Shown: positions 31,881-40,615, numbered from the stretch's first letter. The stretch: DNA of 64,000 nt from Diaminobutyricibacter sp049994905 (GCF_049994905.1 NZ_CP188258.1:3968001-4032000); one strand, 5' to 3'. The notes: generated from the letters alone by a model not told the origin. A program made the numbers and translations.

Positions 31881-33218
31881 ATGAACGCACCCCTCGACCC
31901 CACGCCTCTCGACCACGCAGACGGCGACCTCGCCCAGCAGCTCGACCGCGCCCACGTCTTCCACTCCTGGTCGGCGCAAGGGCCGTTCACCGGGCTCGCG
32001 ATCGCCGGTGGAAGCGGCACCACGGTCTGGGATTTCGACGGACGCCGATACCTGGATTTCGCCAGCCAGCTGGTCAATCTGAACATCGGCCACCAGCATC
32101 CGGCGGTCGTAGCCGCGATCCGCGAGCAGGCCGGGATCCTGACCACCATCGCGCCGGCCACGGTGAATCTGACCCGCGGACAGGCGGCGAGACGTATCGT
32201 CTCGCACGCACCCGACGGCTTCAACAAGGTGTTCTTCACCAACGGCGGGGCGGATGCGAACGAGAACGCGATCCGCATGGCCCGCCTCCACACCGGGCGT
32301 GACAAGGTGCTCTCGACCTATCGCTCGTACCACGGCAACACCGGCGCGGCCATCGTCGCCACCGGCGACTGGCGTCGTGTGCCGAACGAGTTCGCGCGCG
32401 GTCATGTGCACTTCTTCGGGCCTTACCTCTACCGCAGCGAGTTCTGGGCGCAGACCCCCGAGCAGGAATCCGAGCGTGCACTGACCCACCTGCGCCGGGT
32501 GATCGAGAGCGAAGGGCCGGCGACGATCGCCGCCATCGTCCTCGAGACGGTTCCGGGCACGGCGGGCATCCTGGTGCCACCGCCCGGCTATCTCGCGGGG
32601 GTGCGGGCGCTCGCCGACCAGCACGGCATCCTCGTCATCCTCGACGAAGTCATGGCCGGTTTCGGTCGCACAGGCCGGTGGTTCGCTTTCGACGGGTACG
32701 ACATCCGTCCAGACCTGATCACGTTCGCCAAGGGTGTGAACTCCGGTTACGTGCCGGTCGGTGGTGTGATCATCCCCGATGCGATCGCGAGCGACTTCGA
32801 CGAGCGGGTCTTTCCGGGCGGCCTCACCTACAGCGGGCATCCGCTTGCGATGGCCTCGATCGTCGCTGCGCTCGATGCGATGGAAAGCGAGGGGATCGTC
32901 GCCCACGCGGCGCAGATCGGCTCGGATGCGATCGGGCCGGCGCTCGCGAACCTCGCGTCCGCACATCCGCTCGTCGGTGAAGTGCGCGGTGAGGGAGTCT
33001 TCTGGGCGATCGAGCTCGTCGCCGATCGCGAGGCGCGCGAACCCGTGCCGGCGGCGACGATGGGGCGCATCAAAGCCGGGCTGCTCGAACGCGGCGTCAT
33101 TCCGTTCATCCAGGACAACCGCATCCATGTCGTGCCGCCGTGCGTCGTCACCGCCGACGAGGTCGCGCAAGCGATGGCCGCATACGACGAGGTGCTCACG
33201 TCAATCGAAAGGGTCTGA
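31881..33218 (+). CDS. Class III aminotransferase, probably beta-alanine or 3-aminoisobutyrate specific
   Basis: A 445-residue PLP enzyme. The cofactor Lys is in LITFAKGVNSGYVPVGGV; the preceding Asp is in LVILDEVMAGFGRTGRWFAF; the PLP-binding FFTNGGADANENAIRMAR lies at about 115-132. The class III family acts on omega-amino acids. Position between the pyrimidine-degrading genes and a methylmalonate-semialdehyde dehydrogenase implies conversion of beta-alanine or 3-aminoisobutyrate to the semialdehyde. The ATG is two bases after the LLM stop. GABA or other omega-amino acids remain possible. Confidence 0.87.
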   Translation: MNAPLDPTPLDHADGDLAQQLDRAHVFHSWSAQGPFTGLAIAGGSGTTVWDFDGRRYLDFASQLVNLNIGHQHPAVVAAIREQAGILTTIAPATVNLTRGQAARRIVSHAPDGFNKVFFTNGGADANENAIRMARLHTGRDKVLSTYRSYHGNTGAAIVATGDWRRVPNEFARGHVHFFGPYLYRSEFWAQTPEQESERALTHLRRVIESEGPATIAAIVLETVPGTAGILVPPPGYLAGVRALADQHGILVILDEVMAGFGRTGRWFAFDGYDIRPDLITFAKGVNSGYVPVGGVIIPDAIASDFDERVFPGGLTYSGHPLAMASIVAALDAMESEGIVAHAAQIGSDAIGPALANLASAHPLVGEVRGEGVFWAIELVADREAREPVPAATMGRIKAGLLERGVIPFIQDNRIHVVPPCVVTADEVAQAMAAYDEVLTSIERV

Positions 33219-33220
33219 CC

Positions 33221-34714
33221 ATGACCGACATCATCAACCACTGGATCGACGGCCGTGAAGCCGCCGGCGTCTCCGCCCGCACGCAGCCGGTCTACGACCC
33301 GGCGCTCGGCACATCGACGAAGGATGTGCGGCTCGGCAGCGCGGCCGATGTCGACACGGCAGTCGCGTCCGCTCTCGCGGCCTTCGGCGAGTGGGGCGGC
33401 TCGTCGTGGGCGAAGCGGCAGACTGTGATCTTCGCCTTCCGCGAGCTGCTGAACGCCCGCAAGGAGGAGCTCGCACAGATCCTCACCGCCGAACACGGGA
33501 AGGTCCTGTCGGATGCGCTGGGCGAGATCGCGCGCGGGCTCGAAGTCGTCGACTTCGCGGCGGGGATCGCACACCTGGCGAAGGGCGAGTATTCGGAGAA
33601 CGTGTCGACCGGGGTCGACGTCTACTCGCTGCGCCAGCCGCTCGGGGTCGTCGGAATCATCAGCCCGTTCAACTTTCCGGCGATGGTGCCGATGTGGTTC
33701 TTCCCGATCGCGATCGCGGCCGGCAACACGGTCGTGCTGAAGCCGAGTGAGAAAGACCCGTCTGCATCGATCTGGCTGGCGAAGCTGATGCAGGAGGCAG
33801 GTCTCCCCGACGGGGTGCTCAACGTCGTGCACGGCGACAAGGAGGCCGTCGACGCACTGCTCGTCCATCCGGACGTGCAGTCGATCTCGTTCGTCGGGTC
33901 GACCCCGATCGCACGCTACGTGTACGAGACCGGGACCGCGGCCGGCAAGCGGGTGCAGGCGCTCGGGGGGGCGAAGAACCACATGCTGGTGCTTCCGGAT
34001 GCCGACCTCGACCTGGTCGCGGACTCGGCCGTGAACGCCGGCTTCGGTTCGGCCGGCGAACGGTGCATGGCCATCAGTGTCGTGCTGGCCGTCGACACGA
34101 TCGCGGACGAACTGGTTTCGAAGATCACGACGCGGATGGCCGGGCTCACGACCGGTGACGGGCGCCGCGCCTGCGACATGGGGCCCTTGATCACCGAGGC
34201 GCATCGCGACAAGGTGGCGGGCTACATCGATATCGCCGTCGCGGACGGCGCGACGGTCGTCGTCGACGGACGCGATGTCGTGCCCGACGGAGCGGCCGAA
34301 GGCTTCTGGCTCGGCCCGACACTCATCGACAATGTGTCGACCGGCTCCCGGGTCTACATCGACGAGATCTTCGGGCCGGTGCTCTCGGTCGTGCGGGTCT
34401 CCGGCTACGACGAGGGTCTCGGCATCATCAACGCCAGCCGTTACGGCAACGGCACCGCGATCTTCACCAACGACGGCGGCGCCGCCCGCCGGTTCCAGCG
34501 CGAGGTGCAGGTCGGAATGATCGGCATCAACGTGCCCATCCCGGTGCCGGTCGCCTACCACTCGTTCGGCGGCTGGAAGGACTCCCTGTTCGGCGATGCC
34601 AAGGCGTACGGCACGCGCGGGGTCGACTTCTTCACCCGCGAGAAGGCGATCACCTCCCGCTGGCTCGACCCCAGCCACGGCGGCATCAACCTCGGCTTCC
34701 CCCGCAACGCGTAG
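33221..34714 (+). CDS. mmsA: Methylmalonate-semialdehyde dehydrogenase (CoA-acylating)
   Basis: A 497-residue aldehyde dehydrogenase of the MmsA type, which turns malonate or methylmalonate semialdehyde into acetyl-CoA or propionyl-CoA with NAD and CoA. Marks: GVVGIISPFNFPAMVPMWF (substrate/NAD entry), VLKPSEKDPS, SFVGSTPIARYVYETG (Rossmann) and the catalytic Cys in FGSAGERCMAISV. The family differs from other ALDHs in having QALGGAKNH in place of the usual ELGG Glu, as here. The start follows the aminotransferase by two bases, closing the pyrimidine operon. Confidence 0.93.
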   Translation: MTDIINHWIDGREAAGVSARTQPVYDPALGTSTKDVRLGSAADVDTAVASALAAFGEWGGSSWAKRQTVIFAFRELLNARKEELAQILTAEHGKVLSDALGEIARGLEVVDFAAGIAHLAKGEYSENVSTGVDVYSLRQPLGVVGIISPFNFPAMVPMWFFPIAIAAGNTVVLKPSEKDPSASIWLAKLMQEAGLPDGVLNVVHGDKEAVDALLVHPDVQSISFVGSTPIARYVYETGTAAGKRVQALGGAKNHMLVLPDADLDLVADSAVNAGFGSAGERCMAISVVLAVDTIADELVSKITTRMAGLTTGDGRRACDMGPLITEAHRDKVAGYIDIAVADGATVVVDGRDVVPDGAAEGFWLGPTLIDNVSTGSRVYIDEIFGPVLSVVRVSGYDEGLGIINASRYGNGTAIFTNDGGAARRFQREVQVGMIGINVPIPVPVAYHSFGGWKDSLFGDAKAYGTRGVDFFTREKAITSRWLDPSHGGINLGFPRNA

Positions 34715-34745
34715 CCGCAGCGGGGGCGGCGGCTAGGCTCCGGAC

Positions 34746-36173
34746 ATGGCGATCACGATCTCCTCCGGCCCCATCGAGGGCACGTCGTCCGACGGTGTCG
34801 ACCGCTACCTGGGCATCCCGTACGCGGCCGCCCCGGTCGGTGCCCGGCGGTTCGCCGGCCCGACCCCGCATCCGGGATGGACGGAGGTCCGCGACGCGAC
34901 CTCCTTCGGCCCGACCGCACCGCAGGCGCCATACAGCGGCGCGCTCCGCACACTGCTGCCGAGCGTCGAGATCCCGGGCGACGAATACCTCAACCTGAAC
35001 GTGTGGGCACCGAGCGGCGGCAGCGACCTGCCGGTGATGGTCTGGGTGCACGGCGGTTCGCTCGTGCACGGAGCCAACGCGCTCGACATCTACGACGGCA
35101 CCGCGTTCGCCCGTGACGGAGTCGTCTTCGTGTCCATCAACTACCGGCTGGGCGCCGAAGGGTTCTCGGTCATCGGCGAAGCCCCGCTCAACCTCGGACT
35201 GCAGGATGTCGTCGCCGCCCTGCGCTGGGTGCAGGCCGAGATCGGAGTGTTCGGCGGCGATCCCTCCCGCGTGACCGTCGCCGGCGAGTCGGCCGGCGCG
35301 ATCCTGCTCGGCACGCTTCTGGCGAACCGGAAGGTCAGCGGACTGTTCGCACGGATGATCCTGCAGAGCGGCCTGCCTGCCGCCTTACCCCGGGCGAAGG
35401 CGGCGAAGATCTCCGGGCTGATGGCGAAACGGCTGGGAATCCCGGCGTCACGCGCCACCTTCGCTGCGCGGGACGCATCCGAACTCGTCGCCACCCAGCA
35501 GGCGGTGACCGCGGGGTCGACGCCGATCACCGGTGGCGTATCGTTCTCGATCGCGATCGGCGACGACCTGGTGCCGACCGACCCGCTTCGCGCCGTGCTG
35601 GCCGGAGCCGGGGACCGCATCCCTCTGCTCATCGGCTCGAACACTGAGGAATACCGGCTGTGGTTCGTGCCGACCGGCCTCATGTCGAAGATCACCGCGC
35701 CCCTGTTCGCGGCTGCGCGCGTCAGGTTCCGCATTTCGCGGCGCATCCTCGACGCGTACAAGGCGGCGCACCCCGGGGCATCGCGAGGCGAGCTGTTCGG
35801 GGTGCTCGCGACCGACATCATCCTGCGGCTGCCGCTGAACAGAATCGCGGATGCGCGCCTCACCCGCATGGCGGAAACCTACGTCTACGAGTTCAGCTGG
35901 TCGAGCACGGTGCAAGCTCTGGGCGCGGCACACGCGATGGAGCTCGGGTTCGTGTTCGATCGGCTGGACTCCCCCGACGTCGTTGCGATGGCCGGCGTCG
36001 AAGCACCGCAACAGCTCGCGGACGACATGCACGGCGCCTGGGTCCGGTTCGTGAAAAGCGGCGACCCCGGATGGGAGAAGTGGAGTTCGCGGCGGCCGGT
36101 GCAGACCTTCGACGCGCCCGCATCCCAGCTCGTCTACGCGCCCCACGAACGTGAGCGCGCCGCCTGGAAGTGA
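34746..36173 (+). CDS. Type B carboxylesterase
   Basis: A 475-residue carboxylesterase/lipase. The start of the fold reads VDRYLGIPYAAAPVGARRF; the oxyanion hole is VWVHGGSL, the nucleophile VAGESAGAI (Ser about residue 183), the acid SNTEEYRLW and the His GAAHAMELGFVF. No signal peptide, so it acts inside the cell. It begins 31 bp after mmsA, but TAGGCT six bases before the ATG suggests its own leaderless promoter rather than strict dependence on the pyrimidine operon. Substrate unknown; para-nitrobenzyl-esterase-type enzymes have broad specificity. Confidence 0.87.
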   Translation: MAITISSGPIEGTSSDGVDRYLGIPYAAAPVGARRFAGPTPHPGWTEVRDATSFGPTAPQAPYSGALRTLLPSVEIPGDEYLNLNVWAPSGGSDLPVMVWVHGGSLVHGANALDIYDGTAFARDGVVFVSINYRLGAEGFSVIGEAPLNLGLQDVVAALRWVQAEIGVFGGDPSRVTVAGESAGAILLGTLLANRKVSGLFARMILQSGLPAALPRAKAAKISGLMAKRLGIPASRATFAARDASELVATQQAVTAGSTPITGGVSFSIAIGDDLVPTDPLRAVLAGAGDRIPLLIGSNTEEYRLWFVPTGLMSKITAPLFAAARVRFRISRRILDAYKAAHPGASRGELFGVLATDIILRLPLNRIADARLTRMAETYVYEFSWSSTVQALGAAHAMELGFVFDRLDSPDVVAMAGVEAPQQLADDMHGAWVRFVKSGDPGWEKWSSRRPVQTFDAPASQLVYAPHERERAAWK

Positions 36174-36261
36174 GTACCCCTGCCGGAGTGTGAGCCCGGT
36201 TGGCTCTGAGTGAGCGCAGCTGCGTTCAGGTTGTTCGAAGCAGGCTGCGTATTCTGAAAAC

Positions 36262-37371
36262 ATGCCTACCACTGCCACGTCCACCCTGCTCTCTGCGGGG
36301 CCCGTTCTCTTCGCCCCAGTCGCCTCATCCGACGGCACTGCGGTGCTTTTCGTCGCCGACGTCGCGCGGGCGACCATCCTGGCCTTCGAGCTTCCGGCCG
36401 AAGCGCCGGCGGCCGGGACCGAGGTCACTGTCGAGAAGCTCGGAACGAAGATCGCCTCGCTGCTCGGAGTCGAACGGGAGGATGCGGTTATCCGGGGAAT
36501 GACCGTCCATCCCACCTCGCACGCGGTCTACCTGTCGGTGGCTCGCGGTCGCGGGCCGGAGGCGGCCCCGGTGCTGGTGCGCGCCGGAACGGACGGTGAG
36601 CTGAGCGTCGTCGAACTCGAAGACCTGCCGGTCACCTCGTTCGAGCTCGACGACGCCCCCGCCGCTGAGGATGAGCGCATGGACTACTGGCTCGACGGCA
36701 ATGAATCGACGTCACAGCCACGGGAGATCCACGGCGTGACGCTGAACATCGCAATGGTTCCTGCCCAGCGTTCGACGATCACCGACCTCGCGTGGGTCGG
36801 CGGATCGCTGTTCGTGGCGGGCCTCAGCAACGAGGAGTTCAGCTCACGCCTGCGCCGGGTCGCGTATCCGTTCGACGGCTCGGCGACCGGGACGTCGGTC
36901 GAGATCTTCCATGTCGATCATGGCAAATATGAGACGCAGTCGCCGATTCGCGCCCTCACCGCGTTCGACGGAGGGTCGAGCATCCTCGCCTCCTACACCT
37001 GCACCCCGGTGGTGCATTTCTCGCTCGACCAGTTGCGTGGAGAGGGAGTCGTGCGCGGGCGCACGGTCGCCGAACTGGGCCCGATGAACCAGCCGTTCAG
37101 CCTGGTCACCTACGACCGCGACGGCGAGGAATTCCTGCTGGTCTCCAACACACGGCATCCGCTGCTGAAGATTCCGGCGGCGGCAGTCGCCGCCCAGGGT
37201 CCACTCGCTGTGCCCGCGTCTGAGCCGGATGCGTCTCTCGGGGTTCCGCGTGAGAGTCTCCCGCACCCCGGGGTCACGTGGATGGCGAACCTCGACCGGG
37301 AGAGCGTCGTCGTCGTTCAGCATCACGGTGACGACACCGACCTCCGCACGTTCCGCGCGGACGAACTCTGA
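36262..37371 (+). CDS. Predicted beta-propeller protein of unknown function
   Basis: A 369-residue soluble protein. Repeated blade-like segments (VTVHPTSHAVYLSVARGRG without a strict motif, ITDLAWVGGSLFVAGLSNEE, IRALTAFDGGSSILASYTCT, LVTYDRDGEEFLLVSNTRH) suggest a propeller. No signal peptide and no catalytic signature. TATTCT sits six bases before ATG 36262, indicating a leaderless promoter. The stop overlaps the presumed CTG start of the next gene (CTGA), so the two gene products are probably made together. The family is not recognised. Confidence 0.65.
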   Translation: MPTTATSTLLSAGPVLFAPVASSDGTAVLFVADVARATILAFELPAEAPAAGTEVTVEKLGTKIASLLGVEREDAVIRGMTVHPTSHAVYLSVARGRGPEAAPVLVRAGTDGELSVVELEDLPVTSFELDDAPAAEDERMDYWLDGNESTSQPREIHGVTLNIAMVPAQRSTITDLAWVGGSLFVAGLSNEEFSSRLRRVAYPFDGSATGTSVEIFHVDHGKYETQSPIRALTAFDGGSSILASYTCTPVVHFSLDQLRGEGVVRGRTVAELGPMNQPFSLVTYDRDGEEFLLVSNTRHPLLKIPAAAVAAQGPLAVPASEPDASLGVPRESLPHPGVTWMANLDRESVVVVQHHGDDTDLRTFRADEL

Positions 37372-38372
37372 CCGGCATCCGGGCGGAATGGCATAACGGA
37401 ACCGTCGTCGTCCGCGGTCCCGGGCTTGCGGATGCGCTGGCGCTCGTTCCGGCCGGCGCGCTCAGCCTCGGGCCCGGTCTCGTCACGACAGCCGGCACCT
37501 GGGAGCGATCCGGGGATGACGCGGAGTTCACGCCGCGTTTCGCCGCGGTGCCGGGAACCACGTATGTGGTCGTCGGGCGAGCGGATGCGGGGGAGGCGTG
37601 GCGCGAACTGGCGCGGGTCAGCATCCCTGCCGCCGATCTCACACCCCGCACCGTCGTCGAAACGATCGATCCGCCGACCGAATGGGTGCCGGAGAACCTG
37701 CTGCGGTTCTCGGTGACCTTCTCGTCAGTCATGGACGAGGGGTCCGCCGCCGGACACGTTCACGTGCTCGATGAGACCGGAGCCGTCATGCCGGGAACGC
37801 TCCTGGAGATGCCGCCGGAACTCTGGGACCGGCGGCGTCGCCGGCTCACCGTCCTGCTGGAACCCGGTCGCATCAAGCGGGGGCTCCAGCCGAATGTGCA
37901 GGCGGGAGCGCCGCTCCGCGAGGGCAGCACGATCACCCTCTTCGTCGATGCCGGTCTCCGCGATGCCGAGGGAGCACAGCTCGTCGGAGCCGCGCGTCGC
38001 ACCTATCGCGTCGGGGCACCGGTTCGCTCGCGCATCGACCCGACCCAGTGGGAGGTGCGCTGGCCGGAGGATCCGATGGGCCCCCTGGTCGTGCGTTTCG
38101 ACCGGCCACTGGACCGGACACTGGTGGAGCGGCACCTGCGCGTGGTCGACGGGAACGGCCATCCGGTGGCCGGAGAGGCGTCACTCGATCAGGATGCGCG
38201 TGTGTGGGTCTTCACGCCTTCGGCGCGCGGCACCGACCGGAGGCTTCGCGTGGACGCGCGGCTCGAGGACCTGGCCGGCAACTCGGTGCGGCGGGTGTTC
38301 GACCGCGACCTGGAGCTCTCGGCCGACGACGGCATCGAGGCGGAGGAGATCGTGCTGTCGCCGAAGGGCTGA
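37368..38372 (+). CDS. Ig-like domain protein of unknown function, apparent CTG start
   Basis: 334 residues if begun at CTG 37368, which overlaps the previous stop as CTGA. From there the frame reads convincingly as protein (GIRAEWHNGTVVVRGPGL, then ADALALVPAGALSLGPGLVT), but the first ATG/GTG/TTG in frame is GTG 37548, 60 codons later. The rest contains two beta-rich modules: LRFSVTFSSVMDEGSAAGHV (residues about 110-130) and PLVVRFDRPLDRTLVERHLR, resembling SbsA-type Ig-like domains. No signal peptide, so a cytoplasmic partner of the propeller protein is possible. A one-base frameshift joining both genes is the alternative explanation. Confidence 0.6.
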   Translation: MTGIRAEWHNGTVVVRGPGLADALALVPAGALSLGPGLVTTAGTWERSGDDAEFTPRFAAVPGTTYVVVGRADAGEAWRELARVSIPAADLTPRTVVETIDPPTEWVPENLLRFSVTFSSVMDEGSAAGHVHVLDETGAVMPGTLLEMPPELWDRRRRRLTVLLEPGRIKRGLQPNVQAGAPLREGSTITLFVDAGLRDAEGAQLVGAARRTYRVGAPVRSRIDPTQWEVRWPEDPMGPLVVRFDRPLDRTLVERHLRVVDGNGHPVAGEASLDQDARVWVFTPSARGTDRRLRVDARLEDLAGNSVRRVFDRDLELSADDGIEAEEIVLSPKG

Positions 38373-38444
38373 GCTGCAGCGATCTATTGCTCAAAAATGG
38401 CTAGTGGATGCAAATCGCCGCCGGGTGGCGCCGGTGGGTCAGCC

Positions 38445-39044
38445 TCACAAGCGTTCGAGCGGATTCTCCCGGAGCTTGCGCGCCACCCCTCCGTCGACCA
38501 GGCGGCGTGCGGCGGTGTCCGGCTTTCGGGCGGCCTGGTCGGTCACGCACGCCGTGAACTCGGCGGCCAGTTGCCCGCGCGGGTACCGGGCGAGCACCTC
38601 ACGCCGCAGGTCGAGCGGAAGGTCGTCGGAGCGCGCGCCGGAGATGTCGAGCGCGGTGGCGATCTCGAGCAGGTGCCCCTCGACGTCGAACGCCGGATCG
38701 ACCTCGGGCCAGTTGTGCCGCACGATCACGTCGTGGACGCGCACGCGGCGTTCGGCGGCCCAGCCGGCGCCGGCGGTGAGTGCGATCGCGACGTGGCCGC
38801 CGGCATCCTCGTAAGCGAGCGTGTGGTTGTCGAACTCGGGAACGATGCCGAGATCGTGAAGAATCGCAGCGACGTAGAGCAGCTCATGGTCAGGCTCGAG
38901 TCCCCGGACCTGCGCGAAGGCGACCGCCCACAACCAGGTGCGCTGCACGTGGTTCAGGAGTGAGGGCGTGTGGTACTCGGTCGCGACCTCGAGCGCGGCG
39001 CGGGTGGCCGCGGTCTCCGGGGCGGTGATGTCGCTCAGTCTCAT
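38445..39044 (-). CDS. HD-domain hydrolase
   Basis: A 199-residue HD-superfamily phosphohydrolase-like protein. The metal-binding set is visible: His in LLNHVQRTWLWA, HD in AILHDLGIV and a later Asp/His pair (VRVHDVIVRHNW). Similar small HD proteins are annotated as cyanamide-hydratase-like or nucleotide hydrolases; the substrate cannot be told. ATG 39044 is preferred because residues from it (RLSDITAPETAATRAALEVA) look conserved, while the long upstream frame is low in hydrophobic pattern. No clear ribosome-binding site. It lies directly downstream of a possible small gene and the thioesterase. Confidence 0.75.
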   Translation of the reverse strand: MRLSDITAPETAATRAALEVATEYHTPSLLNHVQRTWLWAVAFAQVRGLEPDHELLYVAAILHDLGIVPEFDNHTLAYEDAGGHVAIALTAGAGWAAERRVRVHDVIVRHNWPEVDPAFDVEGHLLEIATALDISGARSDDLPLDLRREVLARYPRGQLAAEFTACVTDQAARKPDTAARRLVDGGVARKLRENPLERL

Positions 39045-39051
39045 GAAGACA

Positions 39052-39156
39052 TCATCCCGGATGCGCGCCCGCATACTCCTCGTCGGTGACGTGCTCTTTC
39101 CAGTCCGTCGTGCTGCCCGGGTCGTCGGCGCTTTCGAGCATCGCCAGATGTTCCAT
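39052..39156 (-). CDS. Possible small protein (34 aa) between thioesterase and HD genes
   Basis: A short frame in the gap between two genes reads MEHLAMLESADDPGSTTD and WKEHVTDEEYAGAHPG, an acidic composition typical of real protein. Codons just before the ATG (39156) spell LCPGCF, a CxxC motif, so the true start may be further upstream within the thioesterase 3' end, where AGGAGG occurs but no usual start codon. It may be a small metal-binding protein; evidence is limited to composition and position. Confidence 0.35.
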   Translation of the reverse strand: MEHLAMLESADDPGSTTDWKEHVTDEEYAGAHPG

Positions 39157-39175
39157 GAAACAGCCCGGGCAGAGC

Positions 39176-39970
39176 TCAGGCCGGATCCTCCTGGGTCGCG
39201 GGACGGATGGTCAGGATCTGCTCCGCGCGACCGACGGGTCCCGTCGTGTCGTGCAACACGCTGCTGGTCAGGCCGTGGCCCGCGGGGCCGAACGTGACCG
39301 TGGTGTCGAGGCCGACCCAGGAGCCCTCCGGTTGACGGTACAGGTGGATGGTCAGGTCGAGGTTGGGGTACACCCACGCCGTGGGCGGCTGTCGCACCGC
39401 GATGCCGTTGGCCGTGTCGACCAGGGCGATGAACGACGCGTGCGGGGATGCGTCCTCACCGTCGACGAGCCGGGTGTCGGTTCCGAGCCATGCCGTGGTG
39501 CGGCCCGGCGAGGGCGGGCCTAGCGGTCGCACCTCGAGCGAATCGATGTACCCTCCCGGCCACGTGTCGTCCATCGGCCACCGGCTCAGGTCGTCCGGCC
39601 CAGGGAGCGCCTCGGGTGCCCCGCCGATCACCGAAGTCGTGTCGACGACGTCGATGAACCACGCCCGTGCCAGGACGGCGGTACGGCCGCCGATCGAGAC
39701 ACTCGCCTCGACGAGTTCGATGGTGCGTCCCGGCCGGATCGTCTCGACCCTGACCGTGCAGTCGTCGGCAGCCAGAAAGCCGAGGATGTCGAAGCTGATG
39801 CGGGCGAGTTGCTTGCTGTCCGGCGACTTCGCGGCGCGGTGAAGGTCGATCGCGTGCACGATGAGGCCGCCGAGCGGGCTGAAATGGATTTCGGCATCGT
39901 TCCACGCTCCGCCGGCGTGCAGGGTGGGCCGGTACCGGTCACCATCGAGTCGTTCGAAATACGCGTCCAT
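39176..39970 (-). CDS. Acyl-CoA thioesterase-like double-hotdog protein
   Basis: A 264-residue protein of the thioesterase-like superfamily with two hotdog domains. N-terminal half: FSPLGGLIVHAIDLHRAAKS, ARISFDILGFLAADDCTVRV and the strand RTIELVEASVSIGGRTAVLA; C-terminal half: AWVYPNLDLTIHLYRQPEG, WVGLDTTVTFGPAGHGLTSS. Homologues in Actinobacteria hydrolyse acyl-CoA esters of unclear chain length. ATG 39970 follows GGGAG. A run of the pentamer CGGTT lies 16-39 bases upstream in the probable promoter or leader, where copy-number change would alter expression. Confidence 0.8.
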   Translation of the reverse strand: MDAYFERLDGDRYRPTLHAGGAWNDAEIHFSPLGGLIVHAIDLHRAAKSPDSKQLARISFDILGFLAADDCTVRVETIRPGRTIELVEASVSIGGRTAVLARAWFIDVVDTTSVIGGAPEALPGPDDLSRWPMDDTWPGGYIDSLEVRPLGPPSPGRTTAWLGTDTRLVDGEDASPHASFIALVDTANGIAVRQPPTAWVYPNLDLTIHLYRQPEGSWVGLDTTVTFGPAGHGLTSSVLHDTTGPVGRAEQILTIRPATQEDPA

Positions 39971-39986
39971 CAGATGCTCTGTCTCC

Positions 39987-40009
39987 CGGTTCGGTTCGGT
40001 TCGGTTCGG
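39987..40009. repeat. Pentanucleotide tandem repeat
   Basis: Four copies of CGGTT plus three further bases, directly upstream of the thioesterase gene. Short tandem repeats of this kind slip during replication. Confidence 0.7.
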
Positions 40010-40167
40010 CCCACGGTTCCCGTGAGCAGCATCAGAATCATTGCAGTTCTTTCAGGGACCCATCGGAATCGCCGCGTCATGGCACACACCGCGCGACTCT
40101 CGCAGGCCGTCTATGTAATGCTGAAGTGACAGCTCAGCACCCGGACCGGCACGAGAGGGGCAGATCA

Positions 40168-40506
40168 GTGAGCACACGGACCAAAGGCCATCGCATTGCG
40201 TCGACGGTCACCGCTGCCATCGGCGTCACGAGCGTGGCCGCGGCGATCATCACATCCGGCGTCCTGTGGAAGGATTCCGAAAATGCTTCGGCCGCCGCGG
40301 CCGCACGACGCGCGACCGTCCGGCTGACGCCCGCTCCGACCCCAGCACCGGCTCCCGTCCCGACTCCCGCTGTGACGACGGCGCCTCCTGCCCCGTCGCC
40401 GACCGCCGCACCGGCTCCCGCACCTGCCGCTCGCGCGCCGGCTCCCGCACCCGCGCCGGCCCCCGGCGGCGCCCAGCCGCCTGTGGTGACGTCCGGCGGA
40501 TCCTGA
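40168..40506 (+). CDS. Pro/Ala-rich membrane-anchored protein
   Basis: A 112-residue protein beginning at GTG 40168, which has GAGGGG seven bases upstream. After a basic tail there is one hydrophobic helix (IASTVTAAIGVTSVAAAIIT), then a disordered Pro/Ala/Thr-rich chain (PTPAPAPVPTPAV, APAPAPAPAPGG). It is probably anchored in the membrane with the chain outside, spanning the peptidoglycan. No known family. The 3' end, including the stop, is duplicated in tandem just downstream (40483-40564). Confidence 0.6.
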   Translation: MSTRTKGHRIASTVTAAIGVTSVAAAIITSGVLWKDSENASAAAAARRATVRLTPAPTPAPAPVPTPAVTTAPPAPSPTAAPAPAPAARAPAPAPAPAPGGAQPPVVTSGGS

Positions 40507-40564
40507 GGCAGACCCCTCCGCGCGTGGTGACGTCCAGCGGATCCTGAGGCAGACCCCTCCGCGC
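40483..40564 (+). repeat. 41-bp tandem duplication across a stop codon
   Basis: Positions 40483-40523 and 40524-40564 are identical except for one G/A difference. The unit contains the last codons and TGA of the Pro/Ala-rich gene plus following bases. The single mismatch suggests a recent event. Confidence 0.85.
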
Positions 40565-40615
40565 CTGCATGCCCGGCCTCCGCGAGATCGCCGTCGTGGA
40601 AGCTAGCGTGACGGT

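Noticed and set aside
31785..33170. A 461-codon minus-strand frame antisense to the aminotransferase gene
   Set aside because: The aminotransferase PLP motif and operon spacing are on the plus strand; the antisense frame has no ribosome-binding site or family signature.
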